A model generated the notes under the pieces. It was not told the origin of the DNA and made no database searches. It saw only the letters and a list, made by a program, of their open reading frames with translations. From a virus, in the IMG/VR virus record IMGVR_UViG_3300044636_000857, positions 1 through 21,709 of that record: a DNA stretch of 21,709 nucleotides. One strand, written 5' to 3'. The position numbers and the translations under genes are program-made. Below, piece after piece: positions 13,136 to 21,247 of the stretch (positions are counted from its first letter, which is position 1; every line of letters begins with the position of its first letter).

Positions 13136-14732
13136 TACCTGTACTCCTAAGTGCTGCTGCTTCCGTTTGATTTACCTTGCGACTCCAAGTTGATTCATCT
13201 CGTGGCATCCTTAGCAAATCACCTGGAGGGTAGTAGCCATAGGTGCGATAGAATAAGGCTTTGAGTTGATTAAAGTTCATGGCACGAGGACTTGTAGAGT
13301 TTCGTGTTCTGAAGTAAAGATTGTCCCACCTCTGCTGGTCAGCACTGGATCTTGGACGAGTACGAGGTGGACGAAAGTTTGGTCCCGTCACCCGACGCAG
13401 TTCACCGTTCTGCTGCACAATCATCTTGCTTCTACCGCGAGACTCTCTACCGCATCCAACCGGAGGAGCAGGGCAAGCAGGCATATTGCCGTGACGCACA
13501 GTTCCACAGTGCGGACACACAATTGGATCTTGGTCAGGATTTTTTTCCGCTTGCTCGCGTATCTTCTTCTCAATCTGCTCCTCAGTCTGATAGTACATCT
13601 CCTCCCAGTTACGGTCCCGATTAGGCCCGCCACCGAATTTGTAATAGGAGCCAGCATGATCCGTAATTAGAACGTGGTCAGGTGTCTCTGCCGAATAGCG
13701 AATAACCCTACCCGTCGATTGCAAGTACGTCTTGATCGATCCCATGGGACAGGCAAGAACTAAGTGATACATCTGTGGCAAGTCGATGCCCTCCCTGAGG
13801 ACAAAGCGATTGCATATCACCTTGATGTCACCAGCTTTCCACGCCTCCAGTACCTCTTGTCGAATCTTGCCATCTGTGTCCGTGTACACCTGATCGTTGA
13901 TCTGCACTTTATTGGCATCAATATGAGCAGCCTTTACGCCCTGCCGCATGAAGTCCAGCGTCAATCCAATCGATGACTCTACGCAGGGTGCGAACACAAG
14001 CGTTGGCCTTTTGTCTGGATTCTCGGTAAACCACTCTTCAATCACACGACCAACAATCTGCTGACTCCACACATGTTTTCTGATGTCACCGATACTGTAC
14101 TCGCCCGTCTTGACTCGCTTAACCTTCGACAAGTCAAATTCAAACGGAGCCTTAATCACAGCCCTTACGTGAGCACCAGCAGCCAAGCATTCTGAAGGTT
14201 TACCTGACACAACCAGCTTCGGGTACAAGTGACTCATACCCACAGGAGTTGCCGACAAGCCGACGATCTTTCGATTGCGATGCAGGTAAGACCTTAAGAA
14301 CTTTTCGCTCTCACCACTGGCTTGCAAGTGCCCCTCATCCACAAACACATAGTCAGCGTCAAACGGTTCCCAGCGATTACTGTTAATGGTTCTTGAGATC
14401 TCCGTCTGAATGGAACTAATCTGTATATCCTGCGTCGAATCAAAATGCTCAGCCAGTGATGCTGCTCGCACACCAAAGCCTATACCTTTAGCTTGAGCGT
14501 TAAGCATCGTTTGATGCGTGAGCATCTTGCGGTTAGTCAGGATCAAACACTTAGCTCCCTGGCTCTGATAATACTGAGCTAGTGCCCACATCATGTCTGA
14601 CTTACCTCCACCCGTAGCACTACATAGCGTTACGGCATTCGTCGATCTCAAAGCCTCCACTACCTGCACTACACCATTGATCTGATGAAGCCAAGGAGTC
14701 CTTGAGAAGAATGGCATTAAGGCTTCTTGCAT
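13128..14732 (-). CDS. SF2 DEAD/DEAH-type helicase
   Basis: The 534-aa product starts at ATG 14732 (GGAG six to seven bases upstream), 16 bases inside the previous gene; earlier ATGs in frame lack a ribosome site. Motifs: a Q-like 'WLHQINGVVQVVEAL', Walker A SATGGGKS (38-45), DEGH box in 'VFVDEGH' (129-135), LSATP (159-163), 'REGIDLPQ' (313-320), and 'QSTGRVIR' (338-345). This is the RadD/UvsW/type III-like translocase group, which remodels branched DNA such as forks, D-loops or Holliday junctions. After the helicase core comes a CPHC pair (406-409) with C420 and C427, a likely zinc knuckle, and a basic tail. Neighbours (5'-nuclease, SSB, ParB-like) fit a role in recombination-dependent replication. 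Confidence 0.93.
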   Translation of the reverse strand: MQEALMPFFSRTPWLHQINGVVQVVEALRSTNAVTLCSATGGGKSDMMWALAQYYQSQGAKCLILTNRKMLTHQTMLNAQAKGIGFGVRAASLAEHFDSTQDIQISSIQTEISRTINSNRWEPFDADYVFVDEGHLQASGESEKFLRSYLHRNRKIVGLSATPVGMSHLYPKLVVSGKPSECLAAGAHVRAVIKAPFEFDLSKVKRVKTGEYSIGDIRKHVWSQQIVGRVIEEWFTENPDKRPTLVFAPCVESSIGLTLDFMRQGVKAAHIDANKVQINDQVYTDTDGKIRQEVLEAWKAGDIKVICNRFVLREGIDLPQMYHLVLACPMGSIKTYLQSTGRVIRYSAETPDHVLITDHAGSYYKFGGGPNRDRNWEEMYYQTEEQIEKKIREQAEKNPDQDPIVCPHCGTVRHGNMPACPAPPVGCGRESRGRSKMIVQQNGELRRVTGPNFRPPRTRPRSSADQQRWDNLYFRTRNSTSPRAMNFNQLKALFYRTYGYYPPGDLLRMPRDESTWSRKVNQTEAAALRSTGNG

Positions 14733-15571
14733 TGTTCTCTCCATATCGTGACGAACGAAGCAAAGGCCACCTGCACTCTCTCTTTCCATGGAGATCGCTT
14801 TAGCTTTTTACCTTCGGCAACCGAGTCGATGCGAGCAGGAAGCTCAGCAATAAACCTCTCAATCTTGGCTATCTCTTGCTCAAGACGTTTGTTTTTCTGC
14901 TCAGGCTTTTCCGGTTGGCCCGACTGGTGCTCAGCAACTGCCTGAACAACTTCCTCCACAGAACGGAATACTAGATCCTCGCCTACGTTCGTTGGCAAAT
15001 TCTCTAGCACATCACACACCTGAGATTTCTGCGACTCAGGCAAGTCCTTGATCGACAGAATAGATTCTGGGGTAGCTGCAATGTGACCATGAACAATGTT
15101 CCGCTTAGCCTGCGGAGTTAAGGAATCAAGCACTTCCGTCACTGCTAAATCCGACCAGATCTGGCGAGCCGAAACACCCGTTGCTTTAGCGACTGAATCT
15201 ACAATTGCAGTCTTTAACCCACGAACATTACTAATCTTGCTCGCCTTGGCTTCGACAAGCATAGCCCTCCACCGAGCCCGACTAATACCATCTCCATTAC
15301 GCCGACCGAACTGATGAGCGAAGATCCAATCCTTAACCTGCTGACGATTCTCAAAAGGAATGTCGATCGTAGTAAAAGGTACGTTCTCGGCTAACGCAAT
15401 CTCGTAGCGAGTCATACCGTCCACGACTATATCCTCACCCTCCCATACAACAATCGGATCGATCACTCGGCCATCGCGAACAATGTTCTTGCGTAACTGA
15501 TCTAGCTCTTCAGCACTATGAGCCTCTAGTAAATTCCTGAACTCATCATCAACGACCAATAGCCTGTTCAT
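14717..15571 (-). CDS. ParB-like nuclease/partition-domain protein
   Basis: ATG 15571 is preferred (GGAAGGA, eight-base spacer); the frame extends to 15640. The 284-aa product begins with a ParB/Srx-like domain at about 10-92. 'HSAEELDQLRKNIVRDGRVI' is followed by 'DPIVVWEGEDIVVDGMTRYE', and VDGMTRYE corresponds to the conserved 'DGhhRleA' loop; then 'IFAHQFGRRN' corresponds to the 'eNlqR.d' motif. A helical, HTH-like middle (ATGVSARQIWSDLAVTEVL) follows, then a highly charged coiled-coil region. ParB-type proteins bind centromere-like sites or act as CTP-dependent clamps; some phage members nick DNA. No ParA is present, so plasmid-style partition is unlikely and a replication or regulatory role is more probable. 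Confidence 0.85.
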   Translation of the reverse strand: MNRLLVVDDEFRNLLEAHSAEELDQLRKNIVRDGRVIDPIVVWEGEDIVVDGMTRYEIALAENVPFTTIDIPFENRQQVKDWIFAHQFGRRNGDGISRARWRAMLVEAKASKISNVRGLKTAIVDSVAKATGVSARQIWSDLAVTEVLDSLTPQAKRNIVHGHIAATPESILSIKDLPESQKSQVCDVLENLPTNVGEDLVFRSVEEVVQAVAEHQSGQPEKPEQKNKRLEQEIAKIERFIAELPARIDSVAEGKKLKRSPWKERVQVAFASFVTIWREQCKKP

Positions 15572-15767
15572 CCACTTGTTCCTTCCATAGGTAGCTCTTG
15601 CCAGAACTCGTCTCCACCTCTTCTGCATATCCTCGCTCAACAGCCTGCTTCCAAATCGTCTCGTCCTTCATGCTACAACTGTCTACCAGAGCAGCACCCA
15701 GGAACATTGAAACAGCCATACACAAGCACGTTATGCTGATACAGTCATCTACTTCTTTCTCACGCAT
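15549..15767 (-). CDS. Small single-span membrane protein, 72 aa
   Basis: The start is ATG 15767, sharing TAATG with the stop of the previous gene and preceded by GGAGGGG. Residues 1-8 are charged, then residues 9-28 form a hydrophobic, Cys-rich membrane span (CISITCLCMAVSMFLGAALV). The exposed tail reads 'ETIWKQAVERGYAEE' and 'GKSYLWKE', a 'W..aav.rG.Ae......g...Wk' pattern that I have seen at the end of small membrane proteins from many unrelated phages. The family's function is unknown to me. Its neighbour upstream is also a membrane protein, so the two may act together, for example in membrane attachment of replication, superinfection exclusion or lysis. Confidence 0.72.
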   Translation of the reverse strand: MREKEVDDCISITCLCMAVSMFLGAALVDSCSMKDETIWKQAVERGYAEEVETSSGKSYLWKEQVDEQAIGR

Positions 15768-16021
15768 TACCAAGCCCCTCCGAACAGCAAGAACGCAGCC
15801 AGTGCGATAATAGGCCACACCCACCACGGAGCACCTAGAAATATCAACAACCCTTGCATCAAGAACTTCATTGCCCAAGACGGCAGAAAACCGCTAAGCT
15901 TTTCGTAGAGATTGAAAATCGCCTGACGGATCCTCTTGAATGGCCTGAATCTCCTGCGCTCACTACCATCCTGATTCTGCGATTGTCTGCGGCCCCAACC
16001 CCTGAATCTCTTCAGCATCAT
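15767..16021 (-). CDS. Small basic membrane protein with C-terminal hairpin, 84 aa
   Basis: AAAGGAG lies four bases before ATG 16021 and seven before a second ATG at 16018, so the real start may be the second. The frame extends to 16078 inside the helicase gene without a site. The first 45 residues are strongly basic (RRQSQNQDGSERRRFRPFKR). They are followed by an amphipathic helix and two short hydrophobic stretches (about 50-64 and 67-82) separated by 'APWW'. That suggests a membrane hairpin with the basic part in the cytoplasm. Overlap with the helicase gene is 59 bases. Function unknown; no holin-like family is recognised. Confidence 0.68.
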   Translation of the reverse strand: MMLKRFRGWGRRQSQNQDGSERRRFRPFKRIRQAIFNLYEKLSGFLPSWAMKFLMQGLLIFLGAPWWVWPIIALAAFLLFGGAW

Positions 16022-17648
16022 AGAACTCCTTTGTGAAAACAAATTGACTTGGGACGACTGGATCGACACACAAAACAAGACGATCCTTGGCTCGTGTCAT
16101 TGCCACGTACATCAATCGCCTCTCCTCAATTATTCCCTCCTCAGAGCGAATGGATTTCTTGCTTGGAAAAACTCCCTCCTTAAGGTCAGCTATGATCACC
16201 ACTGGCCACTCTAGACCCTTCGCCTGATGGATCGTAGATACAGTGACCGCATCCTTGCTTGACTCAACCTCCGCAGGCGAAACCAGCTTCTCAACCGCAT
16301 CACGCACGAAGTAACCACCCACGCTCTTCTTGACCTCAACTACACTTGAACGAAGCTCTGGCACATCCTTCACTTCCTCAAGCGCCTCAGCAAACACTAA
16401 CTCTGTATTGCTACACGAGCTAATAAATTTCACAATCGACACCCCATTCCTGTTGGTCACTAGAGAAGCCAGGATGTCCTCTGGCTCATTCCCTGTTAGA
16501 TGGATCGATATTTGACGAGCAGCTTCCTTGAACAGAATCTGATGAATGACATTATCCCTGTTCATGCCAAACATCGCGGCCATAGCCAGAAATGCTACCT
16601 TACCTTGCACTGGCTTGACTGCGTTGCATGGCACATTAGTCTCTGCTAACTCACGAGCCAAATACTCTACCGTTCGGTTTGTTCTGCAAAGAATCGCTAT
16701 CTCCTGTGGCTGATATAGATCCTCCATGAGCCTCAATACCTCTAGGACTGGACGATCGGTAGAGACTGTCACTGGCTCAAACACACTATCTCGCACAGAA
16801 ACCACATCGGCCTCAGCGTCAGGATTAAACTGAATTAGATGATTACTTGCTCGCACAATCTTGGGCTGGCAACGAAACGATTCCTTTAGCGGCAAAGCCA
16901 AACTCTTTTCACTGACAGCATAGCTATGAAAAATCTCTGGAGCCGCATTACGCCACGAGTAAATGTTCTGGTTCATGTCACCGACAATCACAAGCTGAGC
17001 AGCAGACCGCTTAACCAACTCCTCAATCAGAAGCCACTGAATCTTGGACGTATCCTGAGCCTCATCCACAATGAGAAGCCTGCACGATGGTCGGTACATA
17101 CCTGACTGCAAGACCCATATCGCCGTAAGCAATACACCTAAGTAGTCGCTGTAGTTGCTGGTCGTCATCAATTGATCCATCGCACCTAGCAGCCTAGCCT
17201 CTTCCGTTACCTTAGCGTTCTCGGCAGGACGATTGCCTAGATAAGGAGCTACTCTCATTTCATCAATAAGTGATGCCACCTCTGGCGTAGCCTTGACCTT
17301 GTGCATCTCACAAACGATCTGAAACAGAATCCAGTGACATGCTGGACTCAGTAGCTTTAGATCGGAAAAGCGATTCTTGGCGATACTCAAAGCCAGGGCG
17401 TCGATCGTACTAGCCTGCACCCGTCGACCTTGCCGACCAAGCCTGTCTTTAAGCTCTCGTGCCGCTCGCCGCGTGAACGTGATCGCAATCACATCTTCAC
17501 CAGCCATGCCTCGCTCTAGATGCTCCTTAATCAAGCCAACGACCGTATGCGTCTTGCCTGATCCTGGGCCAGCCTTCACAACCACTGGCCCCATTCTCAT
17601 TAGGCTTGAATGAATAATTGCTTCCTGCTGCTCTGAAAAATCAGACAT
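15963..17648 (-). CDS. UvrD/Rep-like SF1 DNA helicase
   Basis: The start is ATG 17648, overlapping the stop of the ATPase gene by eight bases, with GGAGG upstream; the frame extends to 17720 without support. The 561-aa product has all SF1A motifs. These are the Q motif 'FSEQQEAI', Walker A AGPGSGKT (26-33), Ia 'AITFTRRAARELKDRL', II VDEAQD (194-199), III 'GDMNQNIYSWRNA' (223-235), IV 'LKESFRCQPKIVRASN', V 'VSTIHQAKGLEWPVV', and VI 'RLMYVAMTRAKDRLVL'. It is shorter than Rep/UvrD (about 670-720 aa), mainly through reduced 1B/2B insertions. It should unwind 3'-5' on ssDNA. It sits after an SMC-like ATPase, which suggests the two work on the same DNA ends or forks. Confidence 0.95.
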   Translation of the reverse strand: MSDFSEQQEAIIHSSLMRMGPVVVKAGPGSGKTHTVVGLIKEHLERGMAGEDVIAITFTRRAARELKDRLGRQGRRVQASTIDALALSIAKNRFSDLKLLSPACHWILFQIVCEMHKVKATPEVASLIDEMRVAPYLGNRPAENAKVTEEARLLGAMDQLMTTSNYSDYLGVLLTAIWVLQSGMYRPSCRLLIVDEAQDTSKIQWLLIEELVKRSAAQLVIVGDMNQNIYSWRNAAPEIFHSYAVSEKSLALPLKESFRCQPKIVRASNHLIQFNPDAEADVVSVRDSVFEPVTVSTDRPVLEVLRLMEDLYQPQEIAILCRTNRTVEYLARELAETNVPCNAVKPVQGKVAFLAMAAMFGMNRDNVIHQILFKEAARQISIHLTGNEPEDILASLVTNRNGVSIVKFISSCSNTELVFAEALEEVKDVPELRSSVVEVKKSVGGYFVRDAVEKLVSPAEVESSKDAVTVSTIHQAKGLEWPVVIIADLKEGVFPSKKSIRSEEGIIEERRLMYVAMTRAKDRLVLCVDPVVPSQFVFTKEFYDAEEIQGLGPQTIAESGW

Positions 17649-19515
17649 GGATAACCTCCAGCTTTGTGTCACCAACCACAGTGTCGTGCCAGTGAGCAAT
17701 AAAGACATTGCCTCGTGCAACGCGAGTCAGTGCTAAGACAAACTTGTTGGTATAAACCGAATCAAGTTCACCGCCCTCTAAGAATAGTAGTGATCTCACT
17801 ACGTTACGTACAGCATGAATAGCCAAAATAATCGAAGATCCGTAGATCAATCTCTCAGCACCACTCATCGCTGCAAACACGCTTCCATTGGTGTTCTTGA
17901 TGACCACAGACGGACGCTTGCCAGCCACTGGCTCAATCACTACCGGAGATAAGTCACAGTAAGTAATGATCTGATTAGCAATCTCACACACCTTACCAAT
18001 CCCATCGTTCATCGCCTTAACTCGGAACGATTGCAAGTCCTCAACCAACTGCTCGAAGTATGGTTCCAGTGACTTAAGCTTTGTTGATTGATTACGTGCA
18101 TCTTGCGCAGTGAGTAAATAGCGTGAGTATTCATTGGCTCGCGTGATACAACCCGTCACCTGCTGTAACCGATACGCTGTCGCCTGCAACTTCTCTTCGT
18201 CCACCACCACTAACTTATCCTGTAGAGACTCATTCTCACGACGATAGTTTGCGATCTGAGAATCAGCATGCTTGCTTGATGCCGCCGCCTTATCGATCTG
18301 GCTCTTGCTCTGCGAGATAAGACCCTCACACAAACCTATGCACTTAGCAATCGACTTGCGTGTAATTGCCGGAAACCCCAGACCTTGAGCATGGCTCATT
18401 TCACGTACCGTCTGATACAAGTTATCCAGATGTTCGTCATCGCCCACGACATACGTGTTCTGAGTAACGTACTCTTGAACCAGTCCAACAAACTTATCTG
18501 ATACCTTGATTAGCTCGTGTTCTGGGTTCAAAACTCGTATACACTCAAGCAAATCACCTACCTTACTCGTAAAGAAGCCGAGGCTGCTAAAGTCTTGTGG
18601 ATCGACAAAATCCGGCATCCTAGCAAGCAACTCTTGACACTGCTCAAGTAACTCAGTCTTGGCAGCCAGTGATGCTGTTAACTGCTGCTGTGTCTCAGCA
18701 AACGACTTGACTTGATTGCCTAGCCGTTCGATCTGAGAGTTGTTGTAAGCGATCGTCTGCTCTACCGTAGTCTTAGCCGTAGCCATCTCTGTGAACTGGT
18801 TGATCTGCGACTTAAGGCTAGCCTGCTCTAACTTGAGATCCTCTAGCGATGGACCATCGTAAGGCTGTGGAGCAGTCTCAATCGCCTTCAGGATCGCCCT
18901 AGCTTTCTCTCGCACTTCTCGCAAGCTGATATTAACCTGCTCAAGTAACTGAGTCGCTCGGCTAAAGCAATCCAGTTCACCTGCCAACTGAAGTGCAATG
19001 TCTGCCGTTGAGAAGCCAGCATCTGTCAGCTTCTTCATTAGATCACCGACCGACTGCTTGATATGCTCTGGCAGTCCCTCGCCCGAAGCAGAGTCCACCG
19101 GCATAATCAATCGCCAAACCTCTTCGCCGGTTAGATCGCGGAACTGATCGATCGACACCGGAACATTACCACACTGGCTTGCAGCTTCAGCCTCACTGAC
19201 CTGCATACCATTGATCATCATTACACGAGACTGGCTTACCGATCCCTTCTTGCTCAGCGTGAGCGATAGCTTTGCAACCATGCCATCATCAGCCTCACAC
19301 ACCACAGAACAACTATCACTACCACTGCGAACGAGAGCACCGGCACCCTTTGCTCCAATCTCCTCACATCGGCCAAAGATAGAATATTGAATACCCTGTA
19401 GCAAAGCAGACTTCCCGCTGCGATTGCCACCGCACACATAAGTCACTGGCTTAAGATCGTACCGCCCATCCTTGAGCCCTTTTAGATTGCTCACCTGCAC
19501 ACTCTTCAAACTCAT
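17641..19515 (-). CDS. SMC/Rad50-like ATPase with coiled coil
   Basis: The 624-aa product has the layout of short SMC/Rad50/RecF-type ATPases. Walker A GGNRSGKS (29-36) is at the N-terminus. A long central helical region with coiled-coil heptads (about 180-500) is broken by a folded segment. The signature 'AAMSGAERLIYGSSI' is near 548-562, and a Walker B-like 'LLFLEGGELD' is at 576-585. The usual hhhhDE...LD is altered: E580 and G581 stand in for the D-E pair and the loop is two residues shorter. An H-loop-like 'FIAHWHDT' follows. No zinc hook CxxC and no TOPRIM domain are present, and no SbcD/Mre11 partner is encoded. ATG 19515 overlaps the preceding stop as ATGA. Likely role: DNA-end or structure-binding ATPase in recombination. 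Confidence 0.85.
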   Translation of the reverse strand: MSLKSVQVSNLKGLKDGRYDLKPVTYVCGGNRSGKSALLQGIQYSIFGRCEEIGAKGAGALVRSGSDSCSVVCEADDGMVAKLSLTLSKKGSVSQSRVMMINGMQVSEAEAASQCGNVPVSIDQFRDLTGEEVWRLIMPVDSASGEGLPEHIKQSVGDLMKKLTDAGFSTADIALQLAGELDCFSRATQLLEQVNISLREVREKARAILKAIETAPQPYDGPSLEDLKLEQASLKSQINQFTEMATAKTTVEQTIAYNNSQIERLGNQVKSFAETQQQLTASLAAKTELLEQCQELLARMPDFVDPQDFSSLGFFTSKVGDLLECIRVLNPEHELIKVSDKFVGLVQEYVTQNTYVVGDDEHLDNLYQTVREMSHAQGLGFPAITRKSIAKCIGLCEGLISQSKSQIDKAAASSKHADSQIANYRRENESLQDKLVVVDEEKLQATAYRLQQVTGCITRANEYSRYLLTAQDARNQSTKLKSLEPYFEQLVEDLQSFRVKAMNDGIGKVCEIANQIITYCDLSPVVIEPVAGKRPSVVIKNTNGSVFAAMSGAERLIYGSSIILAIHAVRNVVRSLLFLEGGELDSVYTNKFVLALTRVARGNVFIAHWHDTVVGDTKLEVIHV

Positions 19516-20642
19516 TGTGTCACCCTCAAATGATCTATGATCTTGTCAATCGTTTCTAAAGTTACGTTTGGCTTTACAAGGTCGCTCTTAGTCTTCAGCC
19601 CCTGCAAGCGAAGTGCAGCCTTTACAAGCTCATCAACCTGCCCTGGCTTCTCTTCATTGCGAGGTATCTTCTCAATCGCTGCCCGCAAATCATTCAATGC
19701 GTCTGCTTTACTCCTAACCTTCTTCTGAGGGGACTCAATTACTGAAGTGACTTCAGTAACCTCGTCCTCGTCATTTTCGTTGACCGTCTCAATGTCCTCA
19801 TCCGTGGCTTCTGCGTACTCCGCTTTGACATCAATGTAGTCACCATCAATCACTACGCTGCCCTGTTTGTTACGTGACACCACATCACCCAGCTTCATTA
19901 GGTCTTTATCCGCCTGAGGCCAAATTGTAATTGTCACCGTATTGTCTTCATCTACGTAGTGAAGTCCCAACAGCTTGCGCATAATGTTTCTGGAGGCCAT
20001 GCTGTAAGCGTTCCTCTCAGCAAACTTCTGCTTCTCAAGATGCTCCCGATAGATTGCCAAGACAGCCTTGCTATTAAGATCAACCTCTAGCTCAACTCCC
20101 ATCGATACAGGCACCCGTATACAACTAGGAGGGCAGGGTGGAGCGGCTGCCGAGTTGATCAGCCTACCCCAATCCTTAACCTCACCACTTCGCTTGTCGT
20201 GCCACTTGGCGTACAAATCAGAAGCCAAATATGCCTTAAAGTTAAACACAAAGGTCAAGTCCTGAGCCTGCCAGTTACCGCTAGGCCCACGGCAAGCACC
20301 AATCACCCTAACCTTCACGTACTCCAGCATGCCGTTGGATTCGTGTAGGTAAGGATTGCCTACCTCGCGACCGTCTGACGAGATAATCGTGTCTGGGCTG
20401 ACGAAGTTAATTCCGATCAAACTGCGAAGATAATCATACCCCTTGGCTGTAATCACCTTCTTCTGCTCGTACTGCTTGGTCTCAGCATTCAGAACCGTCA
20501 TGTTGTACCACTGGCCCTGCTCTGCGGTGAGCATGACCTTCTTCGTGATACTGTACACAGCACCATCTGGCTGCACCCGAACCAAAGCACCCTTACCATC
20601 GGCGCCGTAAACATGCCGCAATGTCGACAACTGGCTACTCAT
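19512..20642 (-). CDS. Unrecognised 376-aa protein, possible annealing/recombination protein
   Basis: The start is ATG 20642 (GGAG eight bases upstream, overlapping the previous stop); the frame extends to 20702. The first 240 residues form a mixed alpha/beta domain. It has a 'VITAKGYDYLRSLIGINFVS' segment, then 'VKVRVIGACRGPSGNWQ', and a basic helix 'KFAERNAYSMASRNIMRKLL'. That A-x-x-x-A-x-x-RNxxxKxLG helix before an end-of-domain strand resembles phage single-strand annealing proteins of the RecT/ERF/Rad52 type, where a similar helix closes the core. The fit is suggestive only. Residues 270-330 are an acidic linker (DEDIETVNENDEDEVTEV), and the last 70 form a small helical domain. First large gene of the early operon and immediately before an SMC-like ATPase. 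Confidence 0.75.
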   Translation of the reverse strand: MSSQLSTLRHVYGADGKGALVRVQPDGAVYSITKKVMLTAEQGQWYNMTVLNAETKQYEQKKVITAKGYDYLRSLIGINFVSPDTIISSDGREVGNPYLHESNGMLEYVKVRVIGACRGPSGNWQAQDLTFVFNFKAYLASDLYAKWHDKRSGEVKDWGRLINSAAAPPCPPSCIRVPVSMGVELEVDLNSKAVLAIYREHLEKQKFAERNAYSMASRNIMRKLLGLHYVDEDNTVTITIWPQADKDLMKLGDVVSRNKQGSVVIDGDYIDVKAEYAEATDEDIETVNENDEDEVTEVTSVIESPQKKVRSKADALNDLRAAIEKIPRNEEKPGQVDELVKAALRLQGLKTKSDLVKPNVTLETIDKIIDHLRVTQ

Positions 20643-20899
20643 CGGCTTTTCTCCATGATCATTTGAAAGACACCCAACTGATGCTCTGGCGTATCCAGCC
20701 ACAGAATGTGACCGTAATCCTCTTCCTTGCCGTCGAAGTAGTCGACCAAGGCATTGATGGCCCGATCGTGACGCTCCTCACCAAAAAACGTCTGGATCAT
20801 GTCAACCCAGAAAAAGAACGGCTGCCGCAGATTGTCCATCTCGCAGTCGTGTGAATGATTGGCAAAGTGATCTGCCGTGACTGGTAACTCGGCCTGCAT
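20639..20899 (-). CDS. Acidic 86-aa protein, first gene of the leftward operon
   Basis: Not recognised. ATG 20899 has AGGAGGAATTGT directly upstream, a near-ideal ribosome site. The product is acidic, with several His and Phe/Trp residues (HFANHSHDCEMDN, QPFFFWVDMIQTFFGEE, DYGHILWLD), and has no membrane segment. Being first after the operon's promoter, it would be made early and in quantity, like many small phage proteins that bind and redirect host enzymes. Nothing in the sequence identifies a target. Confidence 0.78.
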   Translation of the reverse strand: MQAELPVTADHFANHSHDCEMDNLRQPFFFWVDMIQTFFGEERHDRAINALVDYFDGKEEDYGHILWLDTPEHQLGVFQMIMEKSR

Positions 20900-21014
20900 A
20901 CAATTCCTCCTAGCACCTAGCCAGATGCTCTTTAGCGGTGGATCGCTATCCTAAGAAAACAAGAAAGTCCCACTGAGATAAGCAATTCGCAAACTGCAAA
21001 TCGCTGACGGTTGA

Positions 21015-21043
21015 AAGATAGAAATGCCCGAAAGCTTGGTCAA
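21015..21043 (-). promoter_or_regulatory. Candidate early promoter of the leftward operon
   Basis: On the minus strand TTGACC (21043-21038) and TATCTT (21020-21015) are separated by 17 bases, a 5/6 and 4/6 match to the sigma-70 consensus at the ideal spacing. Transcription would start near 21008, about 110 bases before the first gene. A second TATCTT on the same strand at 21105-21100, with TTGTGG 16 bases ahead of it, could be a weaker tandem promoter. Confidence 0.6.
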
Positions 21044-21060
21044 TACTCTGCCATCACTGG

Positions 21061-21081
21061 CTGACCAATCGATTCAATCAG
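21061..21081. promoter_or_regulatory. Operator-like dyad with a repeated 10-mer
   Basis: The site has the form CTGA-cc-AATCGATT-caa-TCAG, a near-perfect palindrome centred on ATCGAT. Its right part, GATTCAATCA (21071-21080), recurs at 21168-21177, where it overlaps the -10 box of the candidate rightward promoter. The placement upstream of the leftward promoter and on the rightward one suits a shared regulator. Confidence 0.45.
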
Positions 21082-21142
21082 CAAAGGCCATTAGAGCGAA
21101 AGATAATAAAAAAGTCGTACCCCACAATGGGTATAAAAAGAC

Positions 21143-21170
21143 TTGACTATCTTATCTAGCCTGCTAGGAT
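21143..21170 (+). promoter_or_regulatory. Candidate rightward promoter toward the integrase
   Basis: TTGACT (21143-21148) and TAGGAT (21165-21170) are 16 bases apart, matching the sigma-70 consensus at 5/6 and 4/6. The integrase start lies about 180 bases downstream, with the tandem repeats in between. The repeated GATTCAATCA element begins inside the -10 box. Confidence 0.45.
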
Positions 21171-21247
21171 TCAATCAACTGTTTCGAAAAGAGAGATTAA
21201 TCCAACCATAAGTAGTGGTTCCGAAAGTGGAGGATAAGGGACTTGAA

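Noticed and set aside
13266-13670. Plus-strand frame of 134 codons under the SF2 helicase gene
   Set aside because: It lies opposite a well-conserved helicase tail, has no ribosome site and has a shadow-like composition.
15963-19515. ATPase plus UvrD helicase as a Gabija-type defence pair
   Set aside because: Gabija's ATPase (GajA) carries a C-terminal TOPRIM nuclease domain. Here the ATPase ends right after the Walker B/H-loop region, and the pair sits within a coupled phage recombination operon.
17641-19515. SbcC of an SbcCD complex
   Set aside because: No zinc-hook CxxC in the coiled coil, shorter than typical SbcC, and no SbcD phosphoesterase gene nearby.
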